Below the pieces are notes generated by a model that saw only the letters and a list, made by a program, of their open reading frames with translations, was not told the origin of the DNA and searched no databases. A DNA stretch of 64,000 nucleotides from Archivesica marissinica (taxonomy: Eukaryota; Mollusca; Bivalvia; Venerida; Vesicomyidae), in assembly GCA_014843695.1 (NCBI GenBank), contig CM026391.1:34836291-34900290 (forward strand), given 5' to 3'. Within the stretch, counting starts at the first letter, position 1. Every line of letters begins with the position of its first letter. Position numbers and translations under genes: made by a program. This document shows positions 26,501 to 41,500 of this stretch, piece after piece.

Positions 26501-29500
26501 GAGATTGCACTGTATACCAGATTGTACTGTATACGAGATTGTACTGTATACGAGATTGTACTGTATACGAGATTGTACTGTATACGATATTGCACTGTAT
26601 ACGAGATTGTACTGTATACGAGATTGTACTGTATACGAGATTGTACTGTATACGAGATTGTACTGTATACGAGATTGCACTATATTTGAGATTGCACTGT
26701 ATACGAGATTGTACTGTATACGAGATTGTACTGTATACGAGATTGTACTGTATACGGTATTGCACTGTATTCGAGATTGTACTGTATACGAGATTGTACT
26801 GTATACGAGATTGTACTGTATACGAGATTGCACTATATTTGAGATTGCACTGTATACGAGATTGTACTGTATACGAGATTATACTGTATACGAGATTGTA
26901 CTGTATACGAGATTGTACTGTATACGAGATTGTACTGTATACGAGATTGTACTGTATACGAGTTGTTGTTTATTGCACTGTATTCGAGATTGTACTGTAT
27001 ACGAGATTGTACTGTATACGAGATTGTACTGTATACGAGATTGTACTGTATACGAGATTGTACTGTATACGAGATTGCACTTTATTCGAGATTCGTTGGT
27101 ATTGCATGTACTGGATTGTACTGAACAGATTTACTGTATACGAGATTGTACTGTATACGAGATTGCACTATATTGAGATTGCACTGTATACGAATTGTAC
27201 TGTATACGAGATTGACTGATACGAGATTGTACTGTATACGGTATTGCACTGTATTCAGATTGTACTGATACGAGATTGTACTGTATACGAGATTGTACGA
27301 TACGAGATTGACTATATTTGAGATTGCACGTATAGAGATTGTACTGTATACGAGATTATACTGTATACGAGATTGTACTGTATACGAGATTGTACTGTAT
27401 ACGAGATTGTACTGTTACGATTTGCACTGTATACGAGATTGTACTGTATACGAGATTGTACTGTATACGAGATTGTACTGTATACGAGATTGTACTGTAT
27501 ACGAGATTGTACTGTATACGAGATTGTACGATACGAGTTGTACTGACGATGCACTTTATTCGAAATTCGTTGGTATTGCATGTACTGGTTTGGTAATGAA
27601 CATAATTAATTAATAAGCCGATGTTCGAACTGAAAGATTGCGATCAGCCTCCATTCTCCAACTTACTGACCATGCCAGAGGTGACGACACGTGTAATACT
27701 GACCATGTAGAGGTGACGACACGTGTATATCTGACCATGCAGAGGTGACGACACGTGTAATACTGACCATGCAGAGGTTAAGACACGTGTAATACTGACA
27801 ATGCAGAGGTGACGACACGTGTAATACTGACAATGCAGGGGTGACGACACGTGTAATACTGACCATGCAGGGGTGACGACACGTGTAATTACTGACGGAG
27901 AACACCTGTAATTACTGACAATGCCGGTACGACACGTGTAATAATGAAGACACGTGAAATACTGACAATGCCACAGTATGAGAAGCATTTAGTTAGCATA
28001 ACATTTACTAGTAGATAGTAACTGACACATGTAGTTAATATCACAAACGTGTATCTATGCAAATACAGTAGATTTCATCCCTAATTGTATGCATACTAAA
28101 CGTTTTAAAGCGACACTATATGGTATGGAATAAAACTACTATAGAATATGAAATGGTACGTACAAGTACCAATGTTACTACACATACTTCCGTTATAACT
28201 TCAATTCTTATTTTCAACAATTAAACAGTGTATTTTTGTAATATAACAAAAACAACGTCAATGTACGACCTTCTTGAATCGGTTAGCCACGACCTGTGTA
28301 CATTCGGAACGCATCCTTCTCTATCGGTAATCAGAAAAATACATCGAAGACAGCTGCTTCAATATCCGTTGTTGCATCATGCAAGTGCATTAAGCATTGG
28401 TTGCATACATATGTTGATCACTAATTATGCAACGTAAATGGCTCGTACATTTACAAAAATAAAATCTATATTGCCATATAGTGTCGCTTTAACGGTAATA
28501 ATAATTCAATACACAGAACGCTTTAGCGAGGATGTGAAGTGCGCTCTCGTCGCTCCTTTTCTCGCCAGAGGTTAGAACCTCAAAGGCGTCCGTCCATTCG
28601 TTGTTGTATAGTCCTGAATAATGTTCAGCAAGTTTCGTCGGCCTGTTTTCATCACTCAGATCTGCGATATTGGCATTACCATCCGTCAACTTGGCTCCAG
28701 CAATAGCACTAAACCTACAAGTTTGCATAAAGGCATAATTGGTCGTCTAGATAACTATGTTTGCCATCTTACAAACATTACATTTATGTTTTATAGCGAT
28801 ATGTAAAACAAGTCAATGTTTACACTCTATGGACTCATAATCCAGGTGCTACATGGTCTCCATATACACAACATTAAGCTGCATGGTCCACAGATACACC
28901 ACACCAACCTGACTGGTATATCCTCAGATACACCACACTAACCTGACTGGTATATCCACAGATACAACACACTAACCTGACTGGTATATCCACAGATACA
29001 TCATACCAACCTGACTGGTATATCCCCAGATACACCGCACTAACCTGACTGGTATATCCACAGATACATCATACCAACCTGACTGGTATATCCCCAGATA
29101 CAACGCACTAACCTGACTGGTATATCCACAGATACACCGCACCAACCTTACTGGTATATCCACGTATACACCGCACCAACCTTACTGGTATATCCACGTA
29201 TACACCACACCAACCTGACTGGTATATCCACGTATACACCACACCAACCTGACTGGTATATCCACGTATACACCACACCAACCTGACTGGTATATCCACG
29301 TATACACCACACCAACCTGACTGGTATATCCACGTATACACCACACCAACCTGACTGGTATATCCACGTATACACCACACCAACCTGACTGGTATATCCA
29401 CGTATACACCACACCAACCTGACTGGTATATCCACGTATACACCACACCAACCTGACTGGTATATCCACGTATACACCACACCAACCTGACTGGTATATC

Positions 29501-32500
29501 CACGTATACACCACACCAACCTGACTGGTATATCCACGTATACACCACACCAACCTGACTGGTATATCCACGTATACACCACACCAACCTGACTGGTATA
29601 TCCACGTATACACCACACCAACCTGACTGGTATATCCACGTATACACCACACTAACCTGACTGGTATATCCACAGATACACCACACTAACCTGACTGGTA
29701 TATTCACAGATACATCACACTAACCTGACTGGTATATCCACATATTCACAATACTAACCTGACTGGTATTTCCACAGATACACCACACTAACCTGACTGG
29801 TATATCCACAGATACACCACACTAACCTGATTGGCATATCCACAGATACACCAACCTGACTGGTATATTCACAGATACACCACACTAACCTGACTGGTAT
29901 ATCCACAGATACACCACACTAACCTGACTGGTATATCCACAGATACACCGCACTAACCTGACTGGTATATCCACATAAACACCATACTAACCTGACTGGT
30001 ATATCCACAGATACACCACACCGACCTGACTGGTATATCCACAGATACATCACACTAACCTGACTGGTATATCCACAGATACACCACACTAACCTGACTG
30101 GTATATCCACAGATACACCACACCAACCTTACTGGTATATCCCCAGATACACCACACTAACCTGACTGGTATATGTACCAGACCATGTTATGTACACGTA
30201 GCAGACCATAATATGTACACGTACCAGAACATGATATGTACACGTACCATACCATGATATGTACACGTTCCAGACCATGATATGTACACGTACCAGACCA
30301 TGATATGTACACGTACTAGATCATGATAGGTACACGTCCCAGACCATGGTATGTACATGTACCAGACCATGATAGGTACACGTACCAGACCATGATATGT
30401 ACACGTACCAGAACATGATATGTACACGTACCAGACCATAATATGTACACGTAGCAGACCATGATATGTTATGTTATGTTATATTTCGGGTTTTACGCCT
30501 GCATCAGCACCATTTTGGGCTATATCGCCGGCGGGCAGTTTACTTAACAACACCTTTCCTGGGCAGGCTCCAGCGGTTAACCAGTACTTGGGTGCACCAA
30601 CCTCCATAAGAAACTGCCAACTTTTTCATATAAATGAGACACGGCCTGAGCGGGGCTCGAACCCGTGACCATCAGTGATGATAGGTTACAGTGGTATACA
30701 AGTCAGCGACCTTAACCACTCGACCACGGAGGCGGACCCATGATATGTACACGTAGCAGACCATGCTATATACACGTTCCAGACCGTGCTATATACACGT
30801 ACCAGACCATGCTATATACACGTTCCAGACCATGCTATATACACGTATATAATTGATAGATCACGGTGTGTCCAAGTGTAGTGGTGATTGGATAGAATTA
30901 AATGAATGAACCTTGTTTGTAATGCATTCTTCGATTCCTGCAGTGTTGATATTTCCTCCAAATACCTGAATTAAAACGAAATAATTTTGCAATGATATTT
31001 ATATTCAGTGCGTGCCTTTGCGAAAGTGTTAATATATGTAGTTTGGTGTGTGTAATGCGGTTGTATGATATTCTGCTTTTTTTCTTAAGCATTGTATCAA
31101 TTATGTCAGTTATTACTTTATTAGTGTGTTTTACGTTTATTTATCGCCTCCTGAAGAGATTAGTCATTTTGCAGGATAGCGCAATGATACAGACAGAGAC
31201 CCATTCCAGAATCTCCCCTGGTTCTTTACATGCACGGTGTACGAGACCACGGTTTAAAGTCACATCTGAAAGACTGTTAATTTTATTCTGGTCAGAACGG
31301 GGGGTCGAACCTGCGATCCCTGGATTACCAGTTCAATGTGTTACCACTGGACTACAGATCCGTCTATAATATTTGGGTTAATAACTTCTAGTGGCTTTTA
31401 TAGCGTGTTAACTCATATTACACGTACAGAGCCATCTCTGCATTTAATGCACTTGAATAAACACAGATTGCATAACATATTTAAAATTAAAACTACAATT
31501 GCACTAACAGCTTAATTATCCATGGTGTGTGTTTTACTTTATCAATCGTCGCTACCGGTTGCCCATATGAGCGACGCCTCCTGAAGAGATTAGTCATTTT
31601 AGATTTTGGAGGAAAGTGCATGATAAAGACAGAGACCCATTCCAGTGTCTCCTCTGGTTCTTTTACGTGCACGATGTAAAGCACCGACGCGAGACCTCGG
31701 TTTAAAGTCCCATCTGAAAGACTATTAATTTTATTAGAGTCAGACGAGGGATCGAACCTGCGATCCCTGGATTATCAGTCCAGCGCTTTACAACTGGGCT
31801 ACAGATCCGTCTGTAATTCTCCATGGTGTCAATAGACCTGCTTTCTATCCATCAATCTAAGTGCATACACTAGAAATATGTCTCCTTGCATGTTGACATC
31901 ACTGACATGTTACCTTTCAAAGTAACCCATGAGTCTCCGCCCATTACAATAAACAAAAACATATTTATTTATATATACCATGATTCTTAGGGTACACGTG
32001 AATGACATTCAATTAATGAAAACATCAAAATTTACATATTTTTGAAAGAGAATGCTCATTTTCCTGTTCGGCAGTGATAGTGTTTACCATATAAACCAAG
32101 CACCTGCTACTGACGTCATTCGCAAACAAATTCGAAACCAGGTGGGGGAACGGGTACGGATACAATGCGATTGACGATACCACACGCATGTGGGCAGGTG
32201 GATGATGGGTACGGATACAGGGCGATTGATGATACTAAGCATGTTGACAGGTGGATGACGGGTACGGATACATGGCGATTGACGATACTACACACATGTT
32301 GACAGGTGGAGGACAGGTAGGGATACAGGGCGATTGTCGATACTACAATGTTGACAGGTGGGAACGGGTACGGAAACAGGGGATTGACGATACTACACGT
32401 ATGTTAACAGGAGGACGGGTAAGGATACAGGGCGAGTATCGATACTACATGCATGTTGACAGGTGGAGGACGGGTACGGATACAGGGCGAGTATCGATAC

Positions 32501-35500
32501 TACACGCATGTTGACAGATGGGGGACAGGTACGGATACAGGGCGAGTGTCGTTTCTACCTGCATGTTGACAGGTGGGGGACGGGTATGTATACAGGGCGA
32601 ATAACGATAACACAAGCATGTTGACAGGTGGAGGACGGGTACGGATACAGGGCGAGTTTCGATACTACACGCATGTTGACAGGTGGAGGACGGGTACGGA
32701 TGCAGAGCGAGTGTCGATACTACACGCATGTTGACAGGTGGAGGACGGGTACGGATGCAGAGCGAGTGTCGATACTACACGCATGTTGACAGGTGGAGGA
32801 CGGGTACGGATGCAGAGCGAGTGTCGATACTACACGCATGTTGACAGGTGGAGGACGGGTACGGATGCAGAGCGAGTGTCGATACTACACGCATGTTGAC
32901 AGGTGGAGGACGGGTACGGATACAGGGCGAGTATCGATACTACACTCATGTTGACAGGTGGAGGACTGGTACGGATACAGGGCGAGTATCGATACTACAC
33001 TCATGTTGACAGGTGGAGGACGGGTACGGATACAGGGTGATTGACGATACTACGCATGTTGACAGGTAAGGAACGGGTACAGATGTAGGGCGAATGACGA
33101 TACTACACGCATGTTGACAGGTGGAGGACGGGTACGGATGCAGAGCGAGTGTCGATACTAAGCATGTTGACAGGTGGAGGACGGGTACGGATGCAGAGCG
33201 AGTGTCGATACTACACGCATGTTGACAGGTGGAGGACGGGTACGGATGCAGAGCGAGTGTCGATACTACACGCATGTTGACAGGTGGATGACGGGTACGG
33301 ATACAGGGCGAGTGTCGATACTACACGCATTTTGACAGGTGGAGGACGGGTACGGATGCATGGCGATGTTACATGCACCTGCCAGACCATGATATATACA
33401 CGTGCCAGACCATGATATATACACGTGCCAGACAATGATATATACACGTTCCATACACTGATATATACACGTTCCATACACTGATATATACACGTTCCAG
33501 ACTATATTATGTACATGTTCCAGACCATGCTATATACACGTTCCAGACCAGGCTATATACACGTTCTAGGCTATGCTCTATACATGTTCCAGACCATGAT
33601 ATATACACGTACCAGACCATGTTATATACACGTACCAGACCATGTTATATACACGTACCAGCCCATGCTATATACACGTTCCAGACCATGCTATATACAC
33701 GTTCCAGACCATGCTATATACACGTACCAGACCATGTTATATACACGTTCCAGACCATGCTATATACACGTTCCAGACCATGCTATATACACGTACCAGA
33801 CCATGTTATATACACGTTCCAGACAATGATATGTAGGGGCCTACACGTTCTAGACCATGCTATATACACGTTCCAGACCATGCTATATACACGTTCCAGA
33901 CCATGCTATATACACGTTCCAGACAATGCTATGTACACGTTCCAGACAATGCTATATACACGTTCCAGACAATGCTATGTACACGTTCCAGACAATGATA
34001 TGTAGGGGCCTACACGTTCTAGACCATGCTATGCACACGTTCCAGACCATGATATGTACACGATCCAGACATTGCTATATACACGTACCAGACCATGTAA
34101 TATACACGTTCCAGACCATGCTATGTACACGTTCCAGACCATGCTATATACACGTTCCAGACCATGCTATATACACGTTCCAGACCATGCTATATACACG
34201 TTCCAGACCATGCTATATACACCTACCAAACCATGTTATATACACGTTCTATACTATGCTATATACACATAGATAATTGAATCACGATGTGTCTAAGTGT
34301 AGTGGTGATTGATTAAAATTAAATGAATGAACCTTGTTTGTAATGCATTCTTCGAGTCCTGCAGTGTTGATATTTCCTCCAAATACCTGAATTAAAACGA
34401 AAGAATGTTGCAATGCCAATGGTATTTATATACATGTCCTGCCTCTGCGAAAGTGTTAATATATGTAGTGTGGTGTGTGTAATGCGGTTGTATGACTTCA
34501 TAAGCACCGACACGAGACCTCTGTTTAAAGTCACATCTGAAAGACTGTTAATTTTATTAGGGTCAGGCGGGGATCGAACCTGCGATACCTGGATTACCAG
34601 TCCAGCGTGTTACCACTGGACTACAGATCCGTCTGTAATATGTCGGTTAATAACTTCTAGTGGCTTTTATAGCGTGTTAACTCATATCACACGTATATAG
34701 CCATCTCTGCATTTAATGCTCTTGAATAAACACAGATTGCATAACATATTTTAAATTAAAACTACAATTGCACTAATAGCTTAATTCTCCATGGTGTGTG
34801 TTTTACGTTTATCTATCGTCGCTACCGGTTGCCCATATGAGCGACGCCTCCTGAAGAGATTAGTCATTTTAGATTTTGGAGGATAGTGCAATGATACAAC
34901 TGGACTACAGATCCGTCTGTAATCCTCCATGTTGTCAATAGACCTGTTTTCTATCCATCAATCAAAGTGCATATACTAGGAATATGTCTAGTTGCATGTT
35001 GACATCACTGACATGTTACCTTTCAAAGTAACCCATGAGTCCCCGCCCATTATAATAAACAAAAACATATTTATTTATATATACCATGATTCTTAGGGTA
35101 CACGTGAATGACATTCAATTAATGAAAACATCAAAATTTACATATTTTCGAAATAGAATGCTCATTTTCCTGTTCGGCAGTGATAGTGTTTACCATATAA
35201 CCCAAGCACCTGCTACTGACGTCATTCGCAAACAAATTCGAAACCAGGTGGGGGAACGGGTACGGATACAAGGCGATTGACGATACCACACGCATGTGGG
35301 CAGGTGGAGGACGGGTACGAATACAAGGCGACTGTCGATACCACACGCATGTGGGCAGGTGTAGGACGGGTACGAATACAAGGCGACTGTCGATACCATA
35401 CGCATGTGGGCAGGTGGATGATGGGTACGGATACAGGGCGACTGTCGATACCACACGCATGTTGAACGATGGAGGATGGGTACGAATACAGGGCGACTGT

Positions 35501-38500
35501 CGATACCACACGCATGTTGAACGATGGAGGACGGGTACGAATACAGGGCGACTGTCGATACCACACGCATGTTGAACGATGGAGGACGGGTACGAATACA
35601 GGGCGACTGTCGATACCACACGCATGTTGAACGATGGAGGACGGGTACGAATACAGGGCGACTGTCGATACCACACGCATGTTGAACGATGGAGGACGGG
35701 TACGAATACAGGGCGACTGTCGATACCACACGCATGTTGAACGATGGAGGACGGGTACGAATACAGGGCGACTGTCGATACCACACGCATGTTGAACGAT
35801 GGAGGACGGGTACGAATACAGGGCGACTGTCGATACCACACGCATGTTGAACGATGGAGGACGGGTACGAATACAGGGCGACTGTCGATACCACACATAT
35901 GTTGAACGATGGAGGACGGGTACGGATACAATGCGACTGTCGATACCACACGCATGTTGAAAGATGGAGGACGGGTACGGTTACAAGTCGACTGTCGATA
36001 CCACACGCATGTTGGCAGGTGGATGCTGGGTACGGATACAGGGCGATTGATGATACTACAATGTTGACAGGTGGGGGACGGGTACGGATACAGGGGATTG
36101 ACGATACTACACGCATGTGGACAGTTGGCGGACAGGTACGGATACAGGGCGAGTGTCGGTACTACAATGTTGACAGGTGGAGGACGGGTACGGATAAAGG
36201 GCGATTGTAGATACTACAATGTTGACAGATGGGGGACGGGTACGGATAAAGGGCGAGTATCGATACTACATGCATGTTGACAGGTGGAGGACGGGTACGG
36301 ATACAGGGAGAGTGTCGATACTTCGCACATGTTGATAGGTGGAGGACGAGTACGGATACAGGGCGATTGATGATATTACGCATGTTGATAGATGGGGACA
36401 GGTACGGATACAGGGCGAGTATCGATACTATGCATGTTGACAGGTGGAGGACGGGTACGGATACAGGGCGATTGACGATACCACACGTATGTTGACAGGT
36501 AAGGAACGGGTACGGATACAGGGCGATTGACGATACTACACGCATGTTGACAGGTGGAGGACAGGTACGGATACAGGGTGAGTGTCGATACTACACGCAT
36601 GTTGACAGGTGGAGGACAGGTACGGATACAGGGTGAGTTTCGATACTACACGCATGTTGACAGGTCGAGGACGGGTACGGATACAGGGCGAATGACGATA
36701 CTACACTCATGTTGACAGGTGGAGAACGGGTACGGATACAGGGCGATTGACGAGTACACGTATGTTGACAGGTAAGGAACGGGTACGGATACAGGGCGAT
36801 TGACGATACTACACGCATGTTGACAGGTGGAGGACAGGTACGGATACAGGGTGAGTGTCGATACTACATGCATGTTGACAGGTGGATGACGGGTACGGAT
36901 ATAGGGCGAGTGTCGATACTACACGCATGTAGACAGGTGGAGGACGTGTACGGATGCAGGGCGATTGTCGATTCTAAGCATAATGACAGGTGGATGACGG
37001 GTACGGATATAGGGCGAGTGTCGATACTACACGCATGTAGACAGGTGGAGGACGTGTACGGATGCAGGGCGATTGTCGATTCTAAGCATAATGATAGGTG
37101 GATGACGGGTACCGATATAGGGCGAGTGTCGATACTACACGCATGTTGACAGGTGGAGGACGGGTACGGATACAGGGCGAGTGTCGATACTACACGCATG
37201 TTGACAGGTGGAGGCCGGATACGGATGGATGGCGATGTTATATGCACGTTCCAGACAATGATATATACACGTTGCAGACAATGCTGTATACACGTTCCAG
37301 ACAATGCTATATACACGTTCTAAACCATGCGATATACACGTTCCATACCATGATTTGTACACGTTCAAGACCATGTGATGTACATGTTCTAGGCCATGTG
37401 ATGTACATGTTCTAGGCAATGTGATGTACATGTTCTTGGCCATGTGATGTACATGTTCAAGACCATGTGATGTACATGTTCTAGGCAATGCTATATACAC
37501 GTTCCAGATAATGATATATACACGTTCCAGACAATGCTATATACACGTACCAGAAAATGCTATATACACGTTCCAGACAATGATATATACACGTACCAGA
37601 CCATGCTATATACACGTACTAGACCATGCTATATACACGTACCAGACCATGCTATATACACGTTCCAGACCATGCTATATACACGTACCAGACCATGCTA
37701 TATACACGTTCCAGATAATGATATATACACGTTCCAGACCATGCTATATACACGTTCCAGACAATGCTATATACACGTTCCAGACCATGCTATATACACG
37801 TTCCAGACCATGCGATATACACGTTCAAGACCATGCGATATACACGTTCCAGACCATGCTATATACACGTTCCAGACCATGCTATATACACGTACCAGAC
37901 CATGCTATATACACGTTCCAGACCATGCTATATACACGTACCAGACCATGCTATATACACGTTCCAGACCATGCTATATACACGTACCAGACCATGCTAT
38001 ATACACGTACTAGACCATGCTATACACACGTTCCAGACAATGCTATATACACGTGCCAGACCATGCTATATACACGTTCCAGACACTGATATATACACGT
38101 TCCATGCCATGCTATATACACGTTCCAGACCATGCTATATACACGTTCCAGACAATGCTATATACACCTACCATACCATGCGATATACACGTTCAAGACC
38201 ATGCTATATACACGTACCAGAACATGTTATATACACGTTCCAGACCATGATATATACACGTTCCAGACCATGCTATATACACGTACCAGACCATGTTATA
38301 TACACGTTCCAGACCATGCTATATACACGTTCCAGACAATGCTATATACACGTTCCAGACAATGCTCTATACACGTTCCAGACCATGCTATATATACGTT
38401 CCAGACAATGCTATATACACGTTCCAGACCATGCTATATACACGTTCCAGAACATGCTATATATACGGTCCAGACAATGCTATATACACGTTCCAGACCA

Positions 38501-41500
38501 TGATATATATACGTTCCAGACAATGCTATATACACGTTCCAGACCATGCTATATATACGTTCCAGACAATGTTATATACACGTTCCAGACCATGCTATAT
38601 ACACGTTCCAGACAATGCTATATACACGTTCCAGACCATGCTATATACACGTTCAAGACCATGCGATGTACATGTTCCAGACCATGCTATGCACACGTTC
38701 CAGACCATGCTATATACACGTTCAACACCATGCGATGTACATGTTCCAGACCATGCTATGCACACGTTCCAGACCATGCGATCTACACGTTCAAGACCAT
38801 GCGATGTACATGTTCCAGACCATGCTATATACACGTTCCAGACCATGCTATATACACGTTCCAGACAATGCTATATACATGTTCCAGACCATGCAATGAA
38901 CACGATCCAGATCATGCTATATACACGTTCCAGACAATGCTATATACACGTTCCAGACCATGCTATATACACGTACCAGACCATGCTATATATACGTACC
39001 AGACCATGCTATATACACGTTCCAGACAATGATATATACACGTTCCAGACAATGCTATATACACGTGCCAGACCATGCTATATACACGTTCCAGACACTG
39101 ATATATACACGTTCCATGCCATGCTATATACACGTTCCAGACCATGCTATATACATGTTCCAGACAATGCTATATACACGTACCATACCATGCGATATAC
39201 ACGTTCCAGACCATGCTATATACACGTTCCAGACAATGCTATATACACGTACCATACCATGCGATATACACGTTCAAGACCATGCTATATACACGTACCA
39301 GAACATGTTATATACACGTACCAGACCATGCTATATACACGTTCGAGACCATGCTATATACACGTACCAGACCATGTTATATACACGTTCCAGACAATGC
39401 TATATACACGTTCCAGACAATGCTCTATACACGTTCCAGACCATGCTATATATACGTTCCAGACAATGCTATATACACGTTCCAGACCATGCTATATATA
39501 CGTTCCAGACAATGCTATATACACGTTCCAGACCATGCTATATATACGTTCCAGACAATGCTATATACACGTTCCAGACCATGCTATATACACGTTCCAG
39601 ACCATGCTATATACACGTACCAGACCATGCTATACACGTACCAGACCATGCTATATACACGTTCCAGACCATGCTATATACACGTACCAGACCATGCTAT
39701 AAACACGTACCAGACCATGCTATATACACGTTCCAGACCATGATATATACACGTACCAGACCATGTTATATACACGTTCCAGACCATGCTATATACACGT
39801 TCCAGACAATGCTATATACACGTTCCAGACAATGCTATATACACGTTCCAGACCATGCGATATACAAGTTCAAGACCATGCGATGTACATGTTCCAGACC
39901 ATGCTATGCACACGTTCCAGACCATGCTATATACACGTTCAAGACCATGCGATGTACATGTTCCAGACCATGCTATGCACACGTTCCAGACCATGCGATA
40001 TACACGTTCAAGACCATGCGATGTACATGTTCCAGACCATGCTATATACACGTTCCATACCATGATATATACACGTTGCAGACAATGCTATATACATGTT
40101 CCAGACCATGCAATGTACACGTTCCAGATCATGCTAGATACACGTTCCAGACAATGCTATATAAACGTTCCAGACCATGCTATATACACGTTCCAGACAA
40201 TGCTATATACACGTTCCAGACCATGCTATATACACGTACCAGAACATGCTATATACACGTTCCAGACCATGCTATATACACGTTCCAGACAATGCTATAT
40301 ACACGTTCCAGACAATGCTATATACACGTTCCATGCCATGCTATATACACGTACCTGACAATGATATATACACGTACCAGACCATGCTATAGATACGTTC
40401 CAGACAATGCTATATACACGTACCAGACCATGCCATATACACGTACCAGACCATGCTATATACACGTACCAGACAATGCTATATACACGTTCCAGACAAT
40501 GTAATATACACGTTCCAGACAGTGCTATATACACGTTCCAGACAGTGCTATATACACGTACTAGATAATGCTATATACACGTACCAGACAATGCTATATA
40601 CACGTACCAGACAATGCTATGTACACGTTCCAGACAATGTAATATACACGTTACAGAGAGTGCTATATACACGTTGCAGACAATGCTCTATAAACGTTCC
40701 AGACAATGCTATATTCACGTTCCAGACAATGATATGTACACGTTCCAGACCATGCTATGCACACGTTCCAGACCATGCTATAGACACGTACTAGACAATA
40801 CTATATACACGTACCAGACAGTGATATGTACACGTTCCAGACCATGCTATATACACGTTCCAGACCATGCTATATACACGTTCCAGACAATGATATGTAC
40901 ACGTTCCAGACCATGCGATATACACGTTCCAGACCATGCTATATACACGTTCCAGACCATGCTATATACATGTACCAGACCATGTTATATACACGTTCCA
41001 GACCATGCTATATACACGTTCCAGACAATGCTATATACACGTTCCAGACAATGCTATATACACGTTCCAGACCATGCTATATACACGTTCCAGACCATGC
41101 TATATATACGTTCCAGACAATGCTATATACACGTTCCAGACCATGCTATATATACCTTCCAGACAATGCTATATACATGTTCCAGACCATGCTATATATA
41201 CGTTCCAGACAATGCTATATACACGTTCCAGACCATGCTATATACACATTCCAGACCATGCTATATAAACGTTCCAGACAATGCTATATACACGTACCAT
41301 ACTATGCGATATACACGTTCAAGACCATGCTATATACACGTACCAGACCATGTTATATACACGTGCCAGACAATGCTATGTACACGTTCCAGACCATGCT
41401 ATATACACGTTCCAGACCATGCTATATACACGTACCAGACCATGTTATATACACGTTCCAGACCATGCTATATACACGTTCCAGACAATGCTATATACAC

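Larger units (their letters stand above)
30848..32140. repeat. Conserved segment U1 of the triplicated block
   Basis: Homologous along its length to 34273-35250 and 44013-45330, apart from indels. It contains exon 7, two family B SINEs and a conserved right end ('tcctgttcggcagtgatag', 'aaattcgaaaccaggtgg') that leads directly into the 55-bp array. Confidence 0.92.
34273..35250. repeat. Conserved segment U2 of the triplicated block
   Basis: The middle copy of the U segment, shortened by two deletions that remove most of each SINE. It contains exon 6. Sequence outside the deletions is closely similar to U1 and U3. Confidence 0.92.

Noticed and set aside
28228..28437. 69-codon + strand gene
   Set aside because: It lies wholly inside the TTAA MITE, matches no family and is antisense to the host intron.
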